DNA of 64,000 nt from Pseudomonas sp. WN033 (lineage in GTDB: Bacteria > Pseudomonadota > Gammaproteobacteria > Pseudomonadales > Pseudomonadaceae), in contig NSKG01000011.1 of assembly GCA_002287035.1 (NCBI GenBank), positions 1-64,000 on the forward strand, in the 5' to 3' direction. A program made the position numbers and the translations under genes. Position 1 is the first letter of the stretch. The number at the start of each line of letters is the position of its first letter. Under the pieces are notes generated by a model that ran no database searches, was not told the DNA's origin, and worked only from the letters and a program-made list of their open reading frames with translations. Of the stretch, positions 24,922 through 34,438 are shown piece by piece.

Positions 24922-25206
24922 TCAGGTGTATTTGATAAACAACTTGCGTACCCGCTCCACCGCCTCTGCGGTGTCCTGCCCGGGCTCCTGCAAGGTTTCC
25001 TCGATCAGACAGGTCAGCAGCATACGGTAGGCCTTGTCCAGGGCGCTGCGCGAAGCGGAGAACTGCTGAGCAATCGCTTCGCAGGACTCTCCGCGCCGAA
25101 TCATCGCCTGGATGCCGCGAATCTGGCCTTCAACCCTGGCCAGCCGCATCAACATGGCCTTTTGCCGAGCCTCAGCGGCCTCATCTGCCACTAAAGTTGC
25201 TTGCAT
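24922..25206 (-). CDS. CsoR/RcnR/FrmR-family (DUF156) transcriptional regulator
   Basis: A 94-residue all-helical repressor. It has the family core RLARVEGQIRGIQAMIRRGESCEAI and SASRSALDKAYRMLLTCLIEE. Members sense Cu(I), Ni/Co, formaldehyde or reactive sulfur. The first sensor cysteine is Cys42; the next expected ligand position, usually histidine about 25 residues on, appears to be Cys66. No metal pump, frmA or sulfur gene is next to it, so its effector and targets are unclear. It is preceded by GAGGATAG and converges on the RND efflux gene. Confidence 0.85.
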   Translation of the reverse strand: MQATLVADEAAEARQKAMLMRLARVEGQIRGIQAMIRRGESCEAIAQQFSASRSALDKAYRMLLTCLIEETLQEPGQDTAEAVERVRKLFIKYT

Positions 25207-25305
25207 CGGTCTCTATCCTCGTTAAACGTCCGTATCGTGAGGCAGTGTAAGGCTAAAGACGGTTCTGCGTCACGCCCAGATGGGAAAGCTTTTCATTTTC
25301 ACCAG

Positions 25306-26229
25306 TTACGAGGCCTTGGCCGCTTCCAGGGTCTTGGTAATCGCCGCCACCGCCGAACCAATATTGCTCAGCTCTGCCGGCAGGATCATGGTGTTGTTGG
25401 TCTTGGCCAGATTGCCGAATTCACGTACATACTGTTCGGCCACGCGCAACGCTACCGCATCCTTGCCACCCTCGGAGGTAATCGCTTCGGCTACCCGGCG
25501 CAGGCCCAGGGCCGTTGCTTCAGCGATCAACTCAATCTCGCGAGCCTTACCTTCGGCTTCGTTGATCTGGCGCAGTTTGTCCGCCTCGGACAGGTTGATG
25601 GTTTCCTGTTTGATACCTTCGGACACGTTGATCTTGGCCTGACGCTCACCTTCGGACTGGGCCACCACCGCACGACGCTCCCGCTCGGCGCGCATCTGCT
25701 TCTCCAGCGCATCCAGGATAGTCGCCGGCAGTTCGATATCGGCGATCTCATAGCGCATCACCTTCACGCCCCATTGCTTGGCTGCTTCATCCAGCGCCTG
25801 CACCACCTGCACGTTGATCGCGTCACGCTCTTCGAAGGTCTTGTCCAGATCGATCTTGCCGACCACCGAACGCAGGGTGGTCTGGGCCAGCTGCATGGCC
25901 GCATAGCGGTAGTCGTTGATACCGTAGCTGGCATCCTTGGGATCGATCACCTGCAGGTAAATCACCCCGTTGACCACCACCTGGATGTTGTCCTTGGTCA
26001 CACAGGCCTGGCGTGGCACGTCGATGGCCTCTTCCTTGAGCGTGTGCTTGTAGGCGATCCGGTCAACGAAAGGGATCAGCAGGTGAAAGCCTGCGTCCAG
26101 GGTCTTGACGTACTTGCCCAAACGCTCGACCACGTAGGCCGAACGCTGCGGCACGATCTGCGCGGTCTTGACGACCGTGATGATGACCAGCGCCAAAAAC
26201 GCAAGGGAAATAATAGTTGCAATATCCAT
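25306..26229 (-). CDS. qmcA: SPFH/stomatin-family membrane protein, QmcA type
   Basis: A 307-residue protein with one N-terminal membrane segment (about 2-22), an SPFH/band-7 domain (TAQIVPQRSAYVVERLGKY onward) and a long charged coiled coil (about 185-250) ending in a conserved tail. Paraslipin/QmcA proteins form large ring-like oligomers associated with membrane quality control. It is the second gene of a two-gene operon with nfeD, 20 bp away, the standard partner. GGAG precedes the start. Confidence 0.9.
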   Translation of the reverse strand: MDIATIISLAFLALVIITVVKTAQIVPQRSAYVVERLGKYVKTLDAGFHLLIPFVDRIAYKHTLKEEAIDVPRQACVTKDNIQVVVNGVIYLQVIDPKDASYGINDYRYAAMQLAQTTLRSVVGKIDLDKTFEERDAINVQVVQALDEAAKQWGVKVMRYEIADIELPATILDALEKQMRAERERRAVVAQSEGERQAKINVSEGIKQETINLSEADKLRQINEAEGKAREIELIAEATALGLRRVAEAITSEGGKDAVALRVAEQYVREFGNLAKTNNTMILPAELSNIGSAVAAITKTLEAAKAS

Positions 26230-26249
26230 GCTTTAACTCCGTATTGAGA

Positions 26250-26729
26250 CTACTTGGGGGTGTTGGTATCGGTTTGCTGGGTGCTGACCTTGAGGACAAT
26301 GCCATGGTGACTGATGACCCAGGCGGCATCTCCGGCCTTGAGCGGTTCACTGGACTCGGCATCCCATTTGGCCCCGTTCAGCGAGACCTGGCCCACACCC
26401 TGGACAAAATCGGCCAGCACGGTGACCCGCGCACCAACATAGCCGGAGTTGTCCAGATCGGTCTTGGCCTTGTCGGAACTGGCACCAATCAGCCAGCGTT
26501 GAAAGCGCCGACGCAGACCAAACAGCATGGCCAGACTGATCAGCGAGAACAGGGTGATCTGGGCCGACAGCCCTTCAATGATCCCCAGCAGGGTCAAAAC
26601 TCCGACAATCAGCGCGCCCAGGCCAAAGAAAGCCGCGATCAGCCCCGGGACGAAGAATTCGGAAATCAGCAGGGCGAACCCCAGTAGCAGCCAGAAGGCA
26701 TACCCGTTGACATAACTGCTCAGCAGCAT
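26250..26729 (-). CDS. nfeD: NfeD family membrane protein, short form
   Basis: A 159-residue protein with several hydrophobic helices (about 10-75) and a C-terminal OB-fold domain (GARVTVLADFVQGVGQVSLNGAKWDAESSEPLKAGDAAWV). Short NfeD proteins act with SPFH-family partners, and qmcA follows directly. The start at 26729 has AAGGATG at good spacing. Confidence 0.9.
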   Translation of the reverse strand: MLLSSYVNGYAFWLLLGFALLISEFFVPGLIAAFFGLGALIVGVLTLLGIIEGLSAQITLFSLISLAMLFGLRRRFQRWLIGASSDKAKTDLDNSGYVGARVTVLADFVQGVGQVSLNGAKWDAESSEPLKAGDAAWVISHHGIVLKVSTQQTDTNTPK

Positions 26730-28007
<1,278 letters not shown>

Positions 28008-28031
28008 AATAGGCTCCACAACCAGACAGGG

Positions 28032-28050
28032 CTGGCCCCTCAGGGGCCAG
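28032..28050 (+). promoter_or_regulatory. Hairpin between lipase and foldase genes
   Basis: CTGGCCCC and GGGGCCAG pair perfectly around TCA, without a following T-tract. It sits between stop and start and may stabilise the upstream lipase mRNA or reduce read-through, lowering foldase relative to lipase. Confidence 0.55.
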
Positions 28051-28070
28051 TCACAGGTATCGATATCGAC

Positions 28071-29078
28071 ATGAAGCCGCTGATTTATCTGCCTTTGCTT
28101 CTTGGCCTGGGGCTGCTCGGCTGGCACCTGAGCACGCCGGCACCCAGCCCGTCCAACGCCTCACCAGCGCCGCCACAAGTCAGCAGTGAAAAACCTGCCA
28201 CGGCTCCCATGGACCTGACCCGCCCGGTGGCCCGCAGCACCGACCAGCATCTGCCCGCCTCGCTGCGCGATACCGACGTCGATGGCCAGCTGGAGGTCGA
28301 CGCCCAGGGCAATCTGGTGATTACCGACCAGCTGCGCCACCTGTTCGACTATTTCTTCAGCACCGTCGGCGAACAGTCGTTCGAGCAGGCCAGCACTGGT
28401 ATCCGCGACTATCTGGCCAGCCAGCTGCGTGAACCGGCTCTGGGTCAGGCCCTGGATCTGCTGGATCGCTATATCAACTACAAGACCGGGCTGGTGGAAC
28501 TGGAGCGACGCTTCCCGATGGTGACCGAGCTGGACGGCCTGCGTGCCCGTGAAGATGCCGTACAGCGCCTGCGCGCCAGCCTGTTCAACGCGCAGGAGCA
28601 CGCCGCCTTCTTCGCCAGCGAAGAGGTCTATAACCAGTTCACTCTTGAGCGTCTGGCGATACTGCACGACCCGTCGCTGGATCCGCAGGACAAGGCCGAG
28701 CGGATCGAACGGCTGCGCGAAGGGCTACCCGACGAGTTGCAACAATTGCTGGTACCGCAATTACACCTGACCCTGCGCCAGCAGACCCAGCAGTTGCTGG
28801 AGCAAGGCGCCGAGCCGGAACAGCTACGCCAGTTGCGCCTGAACCTGGTCGGCCCCCAGGCAACCGAACGCCTGGAGGCACTGGACCGCCAGCGCAGCGA
28901 ATGGGATCAGCGCCTGAGCGGGTTCAATCGCGAACGGCAGGCGATCATCAGCCAGCCGGGGCTGGCCGACAGTGACAAGCAGGCCGCGATTGAGACCCTG
29001 CTGCACGAGCAGTTCAGTGAGCATGAGCGGCTCAGGGTCAGCAGTCTGCTGGGACTCGATAGCCGCGCCGAACGCTAG
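28071..29078 (+). CDS. lifO: Lipase-specific foldase (lipase chaperone, Lif)
   Basis: A 335-residue steric chaperone anchored in the inner membrane by an N-terminal helix (MKPLIYLPLLLGLGLLGWHL), followed by a Pro/Ser/Ala-rich linker (about 21-48) and helical folding domains. The Lif signature appears as LRHLFDYFFSTVGEQSFEQ (about residues 86-104). It converts pre-folded LipA to active enzyme in the periplasm. Position directly after lipA is typical. Confidence 0.93.
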   Translation: MKPLIYLPLLLGLGLLGWHLSTPAPSPSNASPAPPQVSSEKPATAPMDLTRPVARSTDQHLPASLRDTDVDGQLEVDAQGNLVITDQLRHLFDYFFSTVGEQSFEQASTGIRDYLASQLREPALGQALDLLDRYINYKTGLVELERRFPMVTELDGLRAREDAVQRLRASLFNAQEHAAFFASEEVYNQFTLERLAILHDPSLDPQDKAERIERLREGLPDELQQLLVPQLHLTLRQQTQQLLEQGAEPEQLRQLRLNLVGPQATERLEALDRQRSEWDQRLSGFNRERQAIISQPGLADSDKQAAIETLLHEQFSEHERLRVSSLLGLDSRAER

Positions 29079-29162
29079 GAAGTCCTGAGAAACTACCTAA
29101 CACTTAATTGGCAATCTGGCGGCCCACCAGCCATCATCAGCTTGATGATTTCGGAGGCCGTC

Positions 29163-29804
29163 ATGCCAATTTTGCTGCTGCTCGGCGCACTGCTGGCCGG
29201 CCCGGTCTGGGCCGAGCGCAGCTATCCACCGGACGAGATACTGACCTGGCAGCAACGCAGTTTTGCCGGGCTGACCGACTATCGACTGGTTGCCGACCAG
29301 TTGCCACCCCGGCTACATGCGCGCTGCGATAACAGTGCCTCGGCCCTGTACCTGCGCCAGCGCATCGACCTGGAGCAAACACCGATTCTGGAGTGGTCCT
29401 GGGGCGTGGATCAGGTATTTGCAGGGACCAACGAGCGTAGCAAAGCCGGCGATGATTACCCGGTCCGGCTGTACGTGGTCATTGATGGCGGCTTGCGCCC
29501 CTGGCGCACCCGGGCGGTCAACTACGTCTGGTCCAGCCACCAGCCGGTTGGCAGTAACTGGCCCAACGCCTTTACCCGGCAAGCCATGATGCTGGCGCTA
29601 CGCAGTGGCCCGGCCTCCCAGCCGGGCGAACTGGTGAGCGAGCAGCGCAACGTGCGTGAGGATTTTCTTGCCCTGCACGGCCAGGCGCCGCGCCATATCG
29701 ACGGGCTGGCGATCATGACCGACTGTGACAATAGCGGTCAGCCAACCCAAGGCTGGTACGGCACCATCCGCTGGCGGGCTACTTCTTCATCCACACCCCG
29801 TTGA
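29163..29804 (+). CDS. DUF3047 family exported protein
   Basis: A 213-residue protein with a signal peptide (MPILLLLGALLAGPVWA-ER). The mature sequence has the DUF3047 features WSWGVDQVFAGTNERSKAGDDYPVRLYVVIDGG and HIDGLAIMTDCDNSGQ. Function is unknown; the family is periplasmic and may bind a ligand. The ATG at 29163 was chosen because GGAGG lies 8 bases upstream. The end overlaps the convergent ydbL-like gene by 26 bp. It is not clearly linked to the lipase genes. Confidence 0.8.
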   Translation: MPILLLLGALLAGPVWAERSYPPDEILTWQQRSFAGLTDYRLVADQLPPRLHARCDNSASALYLRQRIDLEQTPILEWSWGVDQVFAGTNERSKAGDDYPVRLYVVIDGGLRPWRTRAVNYVWSSHQPVGSNWPNAFTRQAMMLALRSGPASQPGELVSEQRNVREDFLALHGQAPRHIDGLAIMTDCDNSGQPTQGWYGTIRWRATSSSTPR

Positions 29805-30123
29805 GCATGATGTATTGCCCGGCTGGCGTGCGCTCAATCGCCTTCTTGCCGGCCATCGACTCAACATCGCGCAGTTGGATGCCATTGTCGTTGGCCAGTT
29901 TCTGGTACTCGGCCCGACGTGCCTGGTTGATCTGTCGGGCGATTTCCGCCGCGTTGCCGCCGGGCGTCACCACCCCCAGATAGCCGTCAGGCTGCTCGCC
30001 CAACTGACCAGCCGCCTTGGCCGCCGGCAAGGCACCCATGGCATCATTCAGACTCATGGCCCATACCGGCGAACTCAGCAACAATGCCAGCAGCAGACCC
30101 AGATTACGGAACGTCATACGCAT
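29779..30123 (-). CDS. ydbL: YdbL family protein (DUF1318)
   Basis: A 114-residue exported protein with a signal peptide (MRMTFRNLGLLLALLLSSPVWA-MS). The rest (GYLGVVTPGGNAAEIARQINQARRAEYQKLANDNG) matches YdbL. In Escherichia coli ydbH-ynbE-ydbL form an operon in which YdbH and YnbE bridge inner and outer membranes for phospholipid transport and YdbL tunes their assembly. Same order here. The 3' end overlaps the DUF3047 gene on the other strand. Confidence 0.88.
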   Translation of the reverse strand: MRMTFRNLGLLLALLLSSPVWAMSLNDAMGALPAAKAAGQLGEQPDGYLGVVTPGGNAAEIARQINQARRAEYQKLANDNGIQLRDVESMAGKKAIERTPAGQYIMLNGVWMKK

Positions 30124-30133
30124 ATTGATTCCC

Positions 30134-30325
30134 CTAGAACAGGCCACTGGATTCACTGAACAGCTCATCCAGTTCCTTGTCGACCTTGACGTAGATCTCG
30201 TGCTGGATCTTGACGTTCAGGTTGATGTTGATCGGTTCACTCGGCGCGGCCAGTTGTACGGTTGGCGTACAAGCCGCCAGCCACCAGACCGCTCCGGCTA
30301 TCACCGCAAGCGTACGCCACCGCAT
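30134..30325 (-). CDS. ynbE: YnbE family outer-membrane lipoprotein
   Basis: A 63-residue lipoprotein with lipobox LAAC (Cys19) and a beta-prone mature part (ININLNVKIQHEIYVKVDKELDELF). YnbE subunits stack on the C terminus of YdbH to complete a hydrophobic bridge to the outer membrane. GGAGGAG precedes the start and it sits between ydbH and ydbL. Confidence 0.87.
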   Translation of the reverse strand: MRWRTLAVIAGAVWWLAACTPTVQLAAPSEPININLNVKIQHEIYVKVDKELDELFSESSGLF

Positions 30326-30341
30326 CAGCGCTCCTCCGCAC

Positions 30342-32924
30342 CTATGGATTCAGACGGCGTTGCAATAGCCGCTCCTGAACCCGTTTCTGAATGATGTCGC
30401 TGACCTGTCCGCTCAATTGCAGACTGGCCAGCAGGGCCGGAATATCCTCTTCCAGCCGAACGTTCAAATGCACCGGGCGCCCGCGCTGCAGGTCAGGGTT
30501 ATAACCTTCCAGCCGCAACGCCAGTACCAACACCCCATCGCTGCCGTAGTCCAGATCACTGCTCAGCACCGAATAGCGAAAATCCTCCAGGGCCACGGCC
30601 AACTCGCGCATACCGGGATTGCTGCGACCCATGGCCTGCAACTGCGCGGACTGATACTGGAGGATGCCACCCGGCTCACGGGCCTGGACCCGCCCCCCTT
30701 CAACCAGCAGTTTGCCGTTCTCCAGGCTGACCGGCAAGCGGCCATCCAGCGTACCGCGACCACTCAAACCCTCTGCTGGGTAGACCTCGAACAATCGGGC
30801 CAGTTCAACCCCCTCAAGCCCGAGCACCAGGTCCTGGCGGCTGGCCGCCAGATCCAGTTGCCCCGGTTCCAGCCACAGTTGCCCGCCGAGCATTCCCAGT
30901 CGCGCACTGTCCAGGCGCAACCGGCCCTGTTCCAGGTGTTCCAGGCTTGCCTGATACTCGCCCTGCAGTACCAGCGGGCCCAGCGGCAGGCCCGGATCGA
31001 GGCTGCGCATCTTCAGTTCGGTAAAACCCAGTTGCAATTGTTCGCCCCGTAGCCGGACCGACAGGGGCAACTCCAGCCCCTCGAAACTGCTGCGGTCATA
31101 AATACCGGCACCACCGCTCAGGCGCACCTGGCCGTCGGCCCGGACCAAGGCATCAGCCCCGCCCAGCTCAAAACGTGCCTGCAATCGACCGGTGGAAAAA
31201 CTCAGCAGCTCAGGCCAGGCGCTGAGAGTCTCGGCCAGCGGGTTGGCGGCGCGCAGAAACAGCTCCTGCAACACCAGTTCGGCCTGCCAGTCGGCCTGCT
31301 CCGGCCAGTTGAAGCGCAGCTCTGCCGCCAGTCCGGAAGCAGAAGCAAGAGCTCCCGACAGGCTAAGCCGCGCAGGAGATTGACTTAAACGGCCATTAAA
31401 ACTCCAGCCCTGAGGCTTGAGCTGCGGATGGCGCACCTGGGTCATACCCAGGCGCAACGGTGTTTCCAACGCCCAGTCGCCATCCTCGGCCAAACCCATT
31501 TCCAAGCGCAAGCCAGGCAAGCCCAGCTCAACGCCTGCCAGGTGCAACTCAAGCTCAGGCAACGCCAGCTCGGTCAACCGGGCCAGACTGCTCTCACCCA
31601 ACTGCACACTCAAACGCTGACCGTCGAATGCTGCCTCAATCGCGGCCTGCAACCGCGCTTCACGCATCCGCAGGTCATCCCAGGCCAAGGCCGCGGCCCG
31701 CAGCTCCAGCTGCCCGCCCGTCAGTTCCAAACGCAATTGCGGCTGGGCGGTGAGCCCCAGCTGGCCCTGCAACCGTCCGGCCAACGGGCCGTCGATCTCC
31801 AGACGGGCCGCAAACGGCAGGCGACTGGCCCAGTCCAGTTCCAGCACCTCACTTGGGCTCAGTGTCAGGTTCAGACTCTTGGGTAGCCAATCGCTCGGCA
31901 GAACCTCGCCAAACAGTGCCGCAGCCGGTTGCTGCAAACGCCACTGGGCCTGGCCCTGATGCAGGCGCCAGCGCCGCTGTTCGACCTCCAGAGCCCATTG
32001 CTGCTCGCCGCTGATCATCCCCACGCCATCCAGCAGCCAGGGCTGCTGCAGACGCAGCATCCCACCCAGCCGGGCGGACCCATCGAGCAGGGCACCCAGC
32101 CGTTCAGCCAGCTGTTCACCCTGCCAGTCCCAGCCCAGGGTGGCCTGCAACCCCCGAGGCAAATCATCCAGCGGCAACAGCCCCGGTGCCAGCCAGGCCT
32201 GCAGGGCCGGGAACAACGCTTCGCTGCCGGGCCACTCGGGAATACTCAGCCAGCCCTGCCAGTGATACCCCTGCTCCGCCTGACGCCATTGGCTGTGCAG
32301 TGCCAGCGCCGGGTGCTGTTCCAGTTGCCATTCGGTTTCCAGCCGCAGCACCTCAGCTTCAGCACTGAGTTGCACGTCCCCATGCAGCATCACCCCGGAC
32401 GAGTTCAGCACAATCTGGCTGACCAGGCTGCTCGGCTCGCCCCGCATCAATTGCATAGTGAGCTGACCATCCAGCTCACAACGACCGCTGGCACAGGGCA
32501 GATCAAGCAGTAACTCAGCCACCGTCAACTGCTCCGGAGCCCAGGCGAGCAACGGCACCCAGGCCAGCGGGTCAGGTACCGGCAGATCTTCAAACGCGAG
32601 TACCGGCTGTTCCGGCAGGGTCTCGGTGGGCCACCAGGCCAGTTCGACTCGCTCAAGCGTCAGCCGCTTCAGCCAGGCTCCGAGCTGCCAGCCCGACGTC
32701 AGCGAGAGGCCCTGCAACTGCAGCTCAACCAGCCCCTGATCACTGCGCTGTACCAGGCTCAGTGACTGCAGGTACGGCCCACCGTCCTGCCAGCCAAGCC
32801 CCTGGGCATGCCACTGCTCCACCCCGGCCGCCTGCAACGCCCGCTGGGCAGCCCAAAGCGTGGCGATCACCATCACCAGCAACAGAACACCGATCAGGGG
32901 CAGAATCCGCCATCCTCTGCGCAT
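30342..32924 (-). CDS. ydbH: YdbH, AsmA-like intermembrane phospholipid transport protein
   Basis: An 860-residue protein with one N-terminal membrane anchor (RRGWRILPLIGVLLLVMVIATL) and a long periplasmic beta-rich domain of the AsmA-like/TamB-like lipid-transport superfamily. The conserved C-terminal segment (GRGTLDGRLPVSLENGKLLVEGG onward) is the YdbH dicarboxylate-clan signature. With YnbE it should form a groove that moves phospholipids between membranes. GAGGAG lies upstream. It is divergent from the PLD-like gene. Confidence 0.88.
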   Translation of the reverse strand: MRRGWRILPLIGVLLLVMVIATLWAAQRALQAAGVEQWHAQGLGWQDGGPYLQSLSLVQRSDQGLVELQLQGLSLTSGWQLGAWLKRLTLERVELAWWPTETLPEQPVLAFEDLPVPDPLAWVPLLAWAPEQLTVAELLLDLPCASGRCELDGQLTMQLMRGEPSSLVSQIVLNSSGVMLHGDVQLSAEAEVLRLETEWQLEQHPALALHSQWRQAEQGYHWQGWLSIPEWPGSEALFPALQAWLAPGLLPLDDLPRGLQATLGWDWQGEQLAERLGALLDGSARLGGMLRLQQPWLLDGVGMISGEQQWALEVEQRRWRLHQGQAQWRLQQPAAALFGEVLPSDWLPKSLNLTLSPSEVLELDWASRLPFAARLEIDGPLAGRLQGQLGLTAQPQLRLELTGGQLELRAAALAWDDLRMREARLQAAIEAAFDGQRLSVQLGESSLARLTELALPELELHLAGVELGLPGLRLEMGLAEDGDWALETPLRLGMTQVRHPQLKPQGWSFNGRLSQSPARLSLSGALASASGLAAELRFNWPEQADWQAELVLQELFLRAANPLAETLSAWPELLSFSTGRLQARFELGGADALVRADGQVRLSGGAGIYDRSSFEGLELPLSVRLRGEQLQLGFTELKMRSLDPGLPLGPLVLQGEYQASLEHLEQGRLRLDSARLGMLGGQLWLEPGQLDLAASRQDLVLGLEGVELARLFEVYPAEGLSGRGTLDGRLPVSLENGKLLVEGGRVQAREPGGILQYQSAQLQAMGRSNPGMRELAVALEDFRYSVLSSDLDYGSDGVLVLALRLEGYNPDLQRGRPVHLNVRLEEDIPALLASLQLSGQVSDIIQKRVQERLLQRRLNP

Positions 32925-32993
32925 CCATCGCTCTCCTCAATTTACTGGCATCAGGTTAGCATGGCTGCTGTTTCTGATTTGGAACACAGGATC

Positions 32994-34436
32994 ATGACGG
33001 GATTCGCGCAGCTACGTTCGCTCTGGTTCTGGCTATTGGCACTGGCCCTTGTCTGGCTGATCAGCACCCTGCTGGCGGCCTGGCGAACACTGCCCGCGGG
33101 GCTGGCTGCCAGCATGCCGGTACGGGCTGCCGAACAGGTCGAACTGTTGATCGACCAAACCTGGCAGGACAGTGCTGGCCAAAGCCACAGCGAGCAGGAA
33201 ATATTCGATGAAGTGCTGCGCCTGATCGGCCAGGCCCGCCGCCTGGTCGTGCTCGACATGTTCCTGTTCAACGAGTTTGCCGGCGCAGACAGCTACCGAG
33301 CGCTGACCCGCGAACTGACCCAGGCGCTGCTTGAGGCGCGCAGGCGCCAACCGGACATGCCGGTGATTTTGATCACCGATCCGTTCAATACCCTGTACGG
33401 GGGCGTGGCTGCTGCGCATCTGCAGCAGCTGGAAGCGGCTGGGGTTCAGGTGCTGATCAGCAATCTGGCGGCGCTGCCAGCCTCCAACCCGGTGTGGACC
33501 GGACTCTGGCAACTGTGCTGCCGCTATCTGGGCAACAGCCAGACCGGCGGCTGGCTACCCAACCCGGTCGGTGCCGGCAGGGTCACCCTGCGCAGTTACC
33601 TGCACCTGCTGAACTTTCGCGCCAACCATCGCAAGACCCTGGTCGTCGACGAGGGCCAGCACTGGACCGGCCTGGTAACTTCGGCCAACCCGCATGACGG
33701 CAGCAGCCGCCACAGCAATCAGGCCCTGGTGTTTCGCGGCCCGGCAGCGCTCGATCTGCTGGAAACCGAGCGCGCGATCATCAACCTCAGCGCACCGCAA
33801 CTGGCCCGTGACTGGCCGCTGCCCCCTGCGGCCACGCCAATCAACGGCGACGCCACCGTCCAGATACTGACCGAAGGAGCTGTCCGTGATCAGTTACTAA
33901 AGCTGATCGACAGCGCTCAGCCCGGCGAGCAGCTTGATCTGGAAGTGTTCTACCTGTCTCACCGGCCCATGATCCAGGCGTTGATCGCCGCCCACCAGCG
34001 CGGAGTACAGGTGCGGGTCATGCTCGACCCCAACCGCGACGCCTTTGGCCGCGAGAAGAACGGCATCCCCAACCGCCAGGCCGCCTGGGACCTGCATCAA
34101 GCCGGCATTAAACTGCGCTGGTGCGCCACTCATGGTGAGCAATGCCACCGCAAATGGCTACTGCTCAGGCGCGCTGACGGTAGTGCTGCCCTGCTCAGCG
34201 GCTCAGCCAACTTCACCCGGCGCAACCTCGACAACCTCAACCCGGAAACCAGCGTGCTACTCGCCGGCCCGGCCGAACACCCGGCACTCAGCCGCGCCGC
34301 CCGCCTGCTCGAACGCCACTGGCACAATCAACAAGGGCAGACCTATAGCCTGCCCTATGCCGAGTTTGCCGATCATTCACGCTGGCGCTACTGGCTCTAT
34401 CGGCTGATGGAAGCCAGCGGCCTGTCGACCTTCTGA
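32994..34436 (+). CDS. Phospholipase D-like membrane-anchored protein
   Basis: A 480-residue protein with an N-terminal membrane anchor (about 9-29) and two PLD-like halves. The first HKD motif is intact: His212, Lys214, Asp219 (NHRKTLVVD). The second has His385 and Lys387 but Arg at the Asp position (CHRKWLLLR), followed by the usual GSANFT. This resembles the cardiolipin synthase/PLD superfamily, and the enzyme may act on membrane phospholipids. The ATG at 32994 follows CAGGAT; an alternative ATG at 32961 would add 11 residues. It ends two bases from the convergent gabT. Confidence 0.8.
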   Translation: MTGFAQLRSLWFWLLALALVWLISTLLAAWRTLPAGLAASMPVRAAEQVELLIDQTWQDSAGQSHSEQEIFDEVLRLIGQARRLVVLDMFLFNEFAGADSYRALTRELTQALLEARRRQPDMPVILITDPFNTLYGGVAAAHLQQLEAAGVQVLISNLAALPASNPVWTGLWQLCCRYLGNSQTGGWLPNPVGAGRVTLRSYLHLLNFRANHRKTLVVDEGQHWTGLVTSANPHDGSSRHSNQALVFRGPAALDLLETERAIINLSAPQLARDWPLPPAATPINGDATVQILTEGAVRDQLLKLIDSAQPGEQLDLEVFYLSHRPMIQALIAAHQRGVQVRVMLDPNRDAFGREKNGIPNRQAAWDLHQAGIKLRWCATHGEQCHRKWLLLRRADGSAALLSGSANFTRRNLDNLNPETSVLLAGPAEHPALSRAARLLERHWHNQQGQTYSLPYAEFADHSRWRYWLYRLMEASGLSTF

Positions 34437-34438
34437 AC

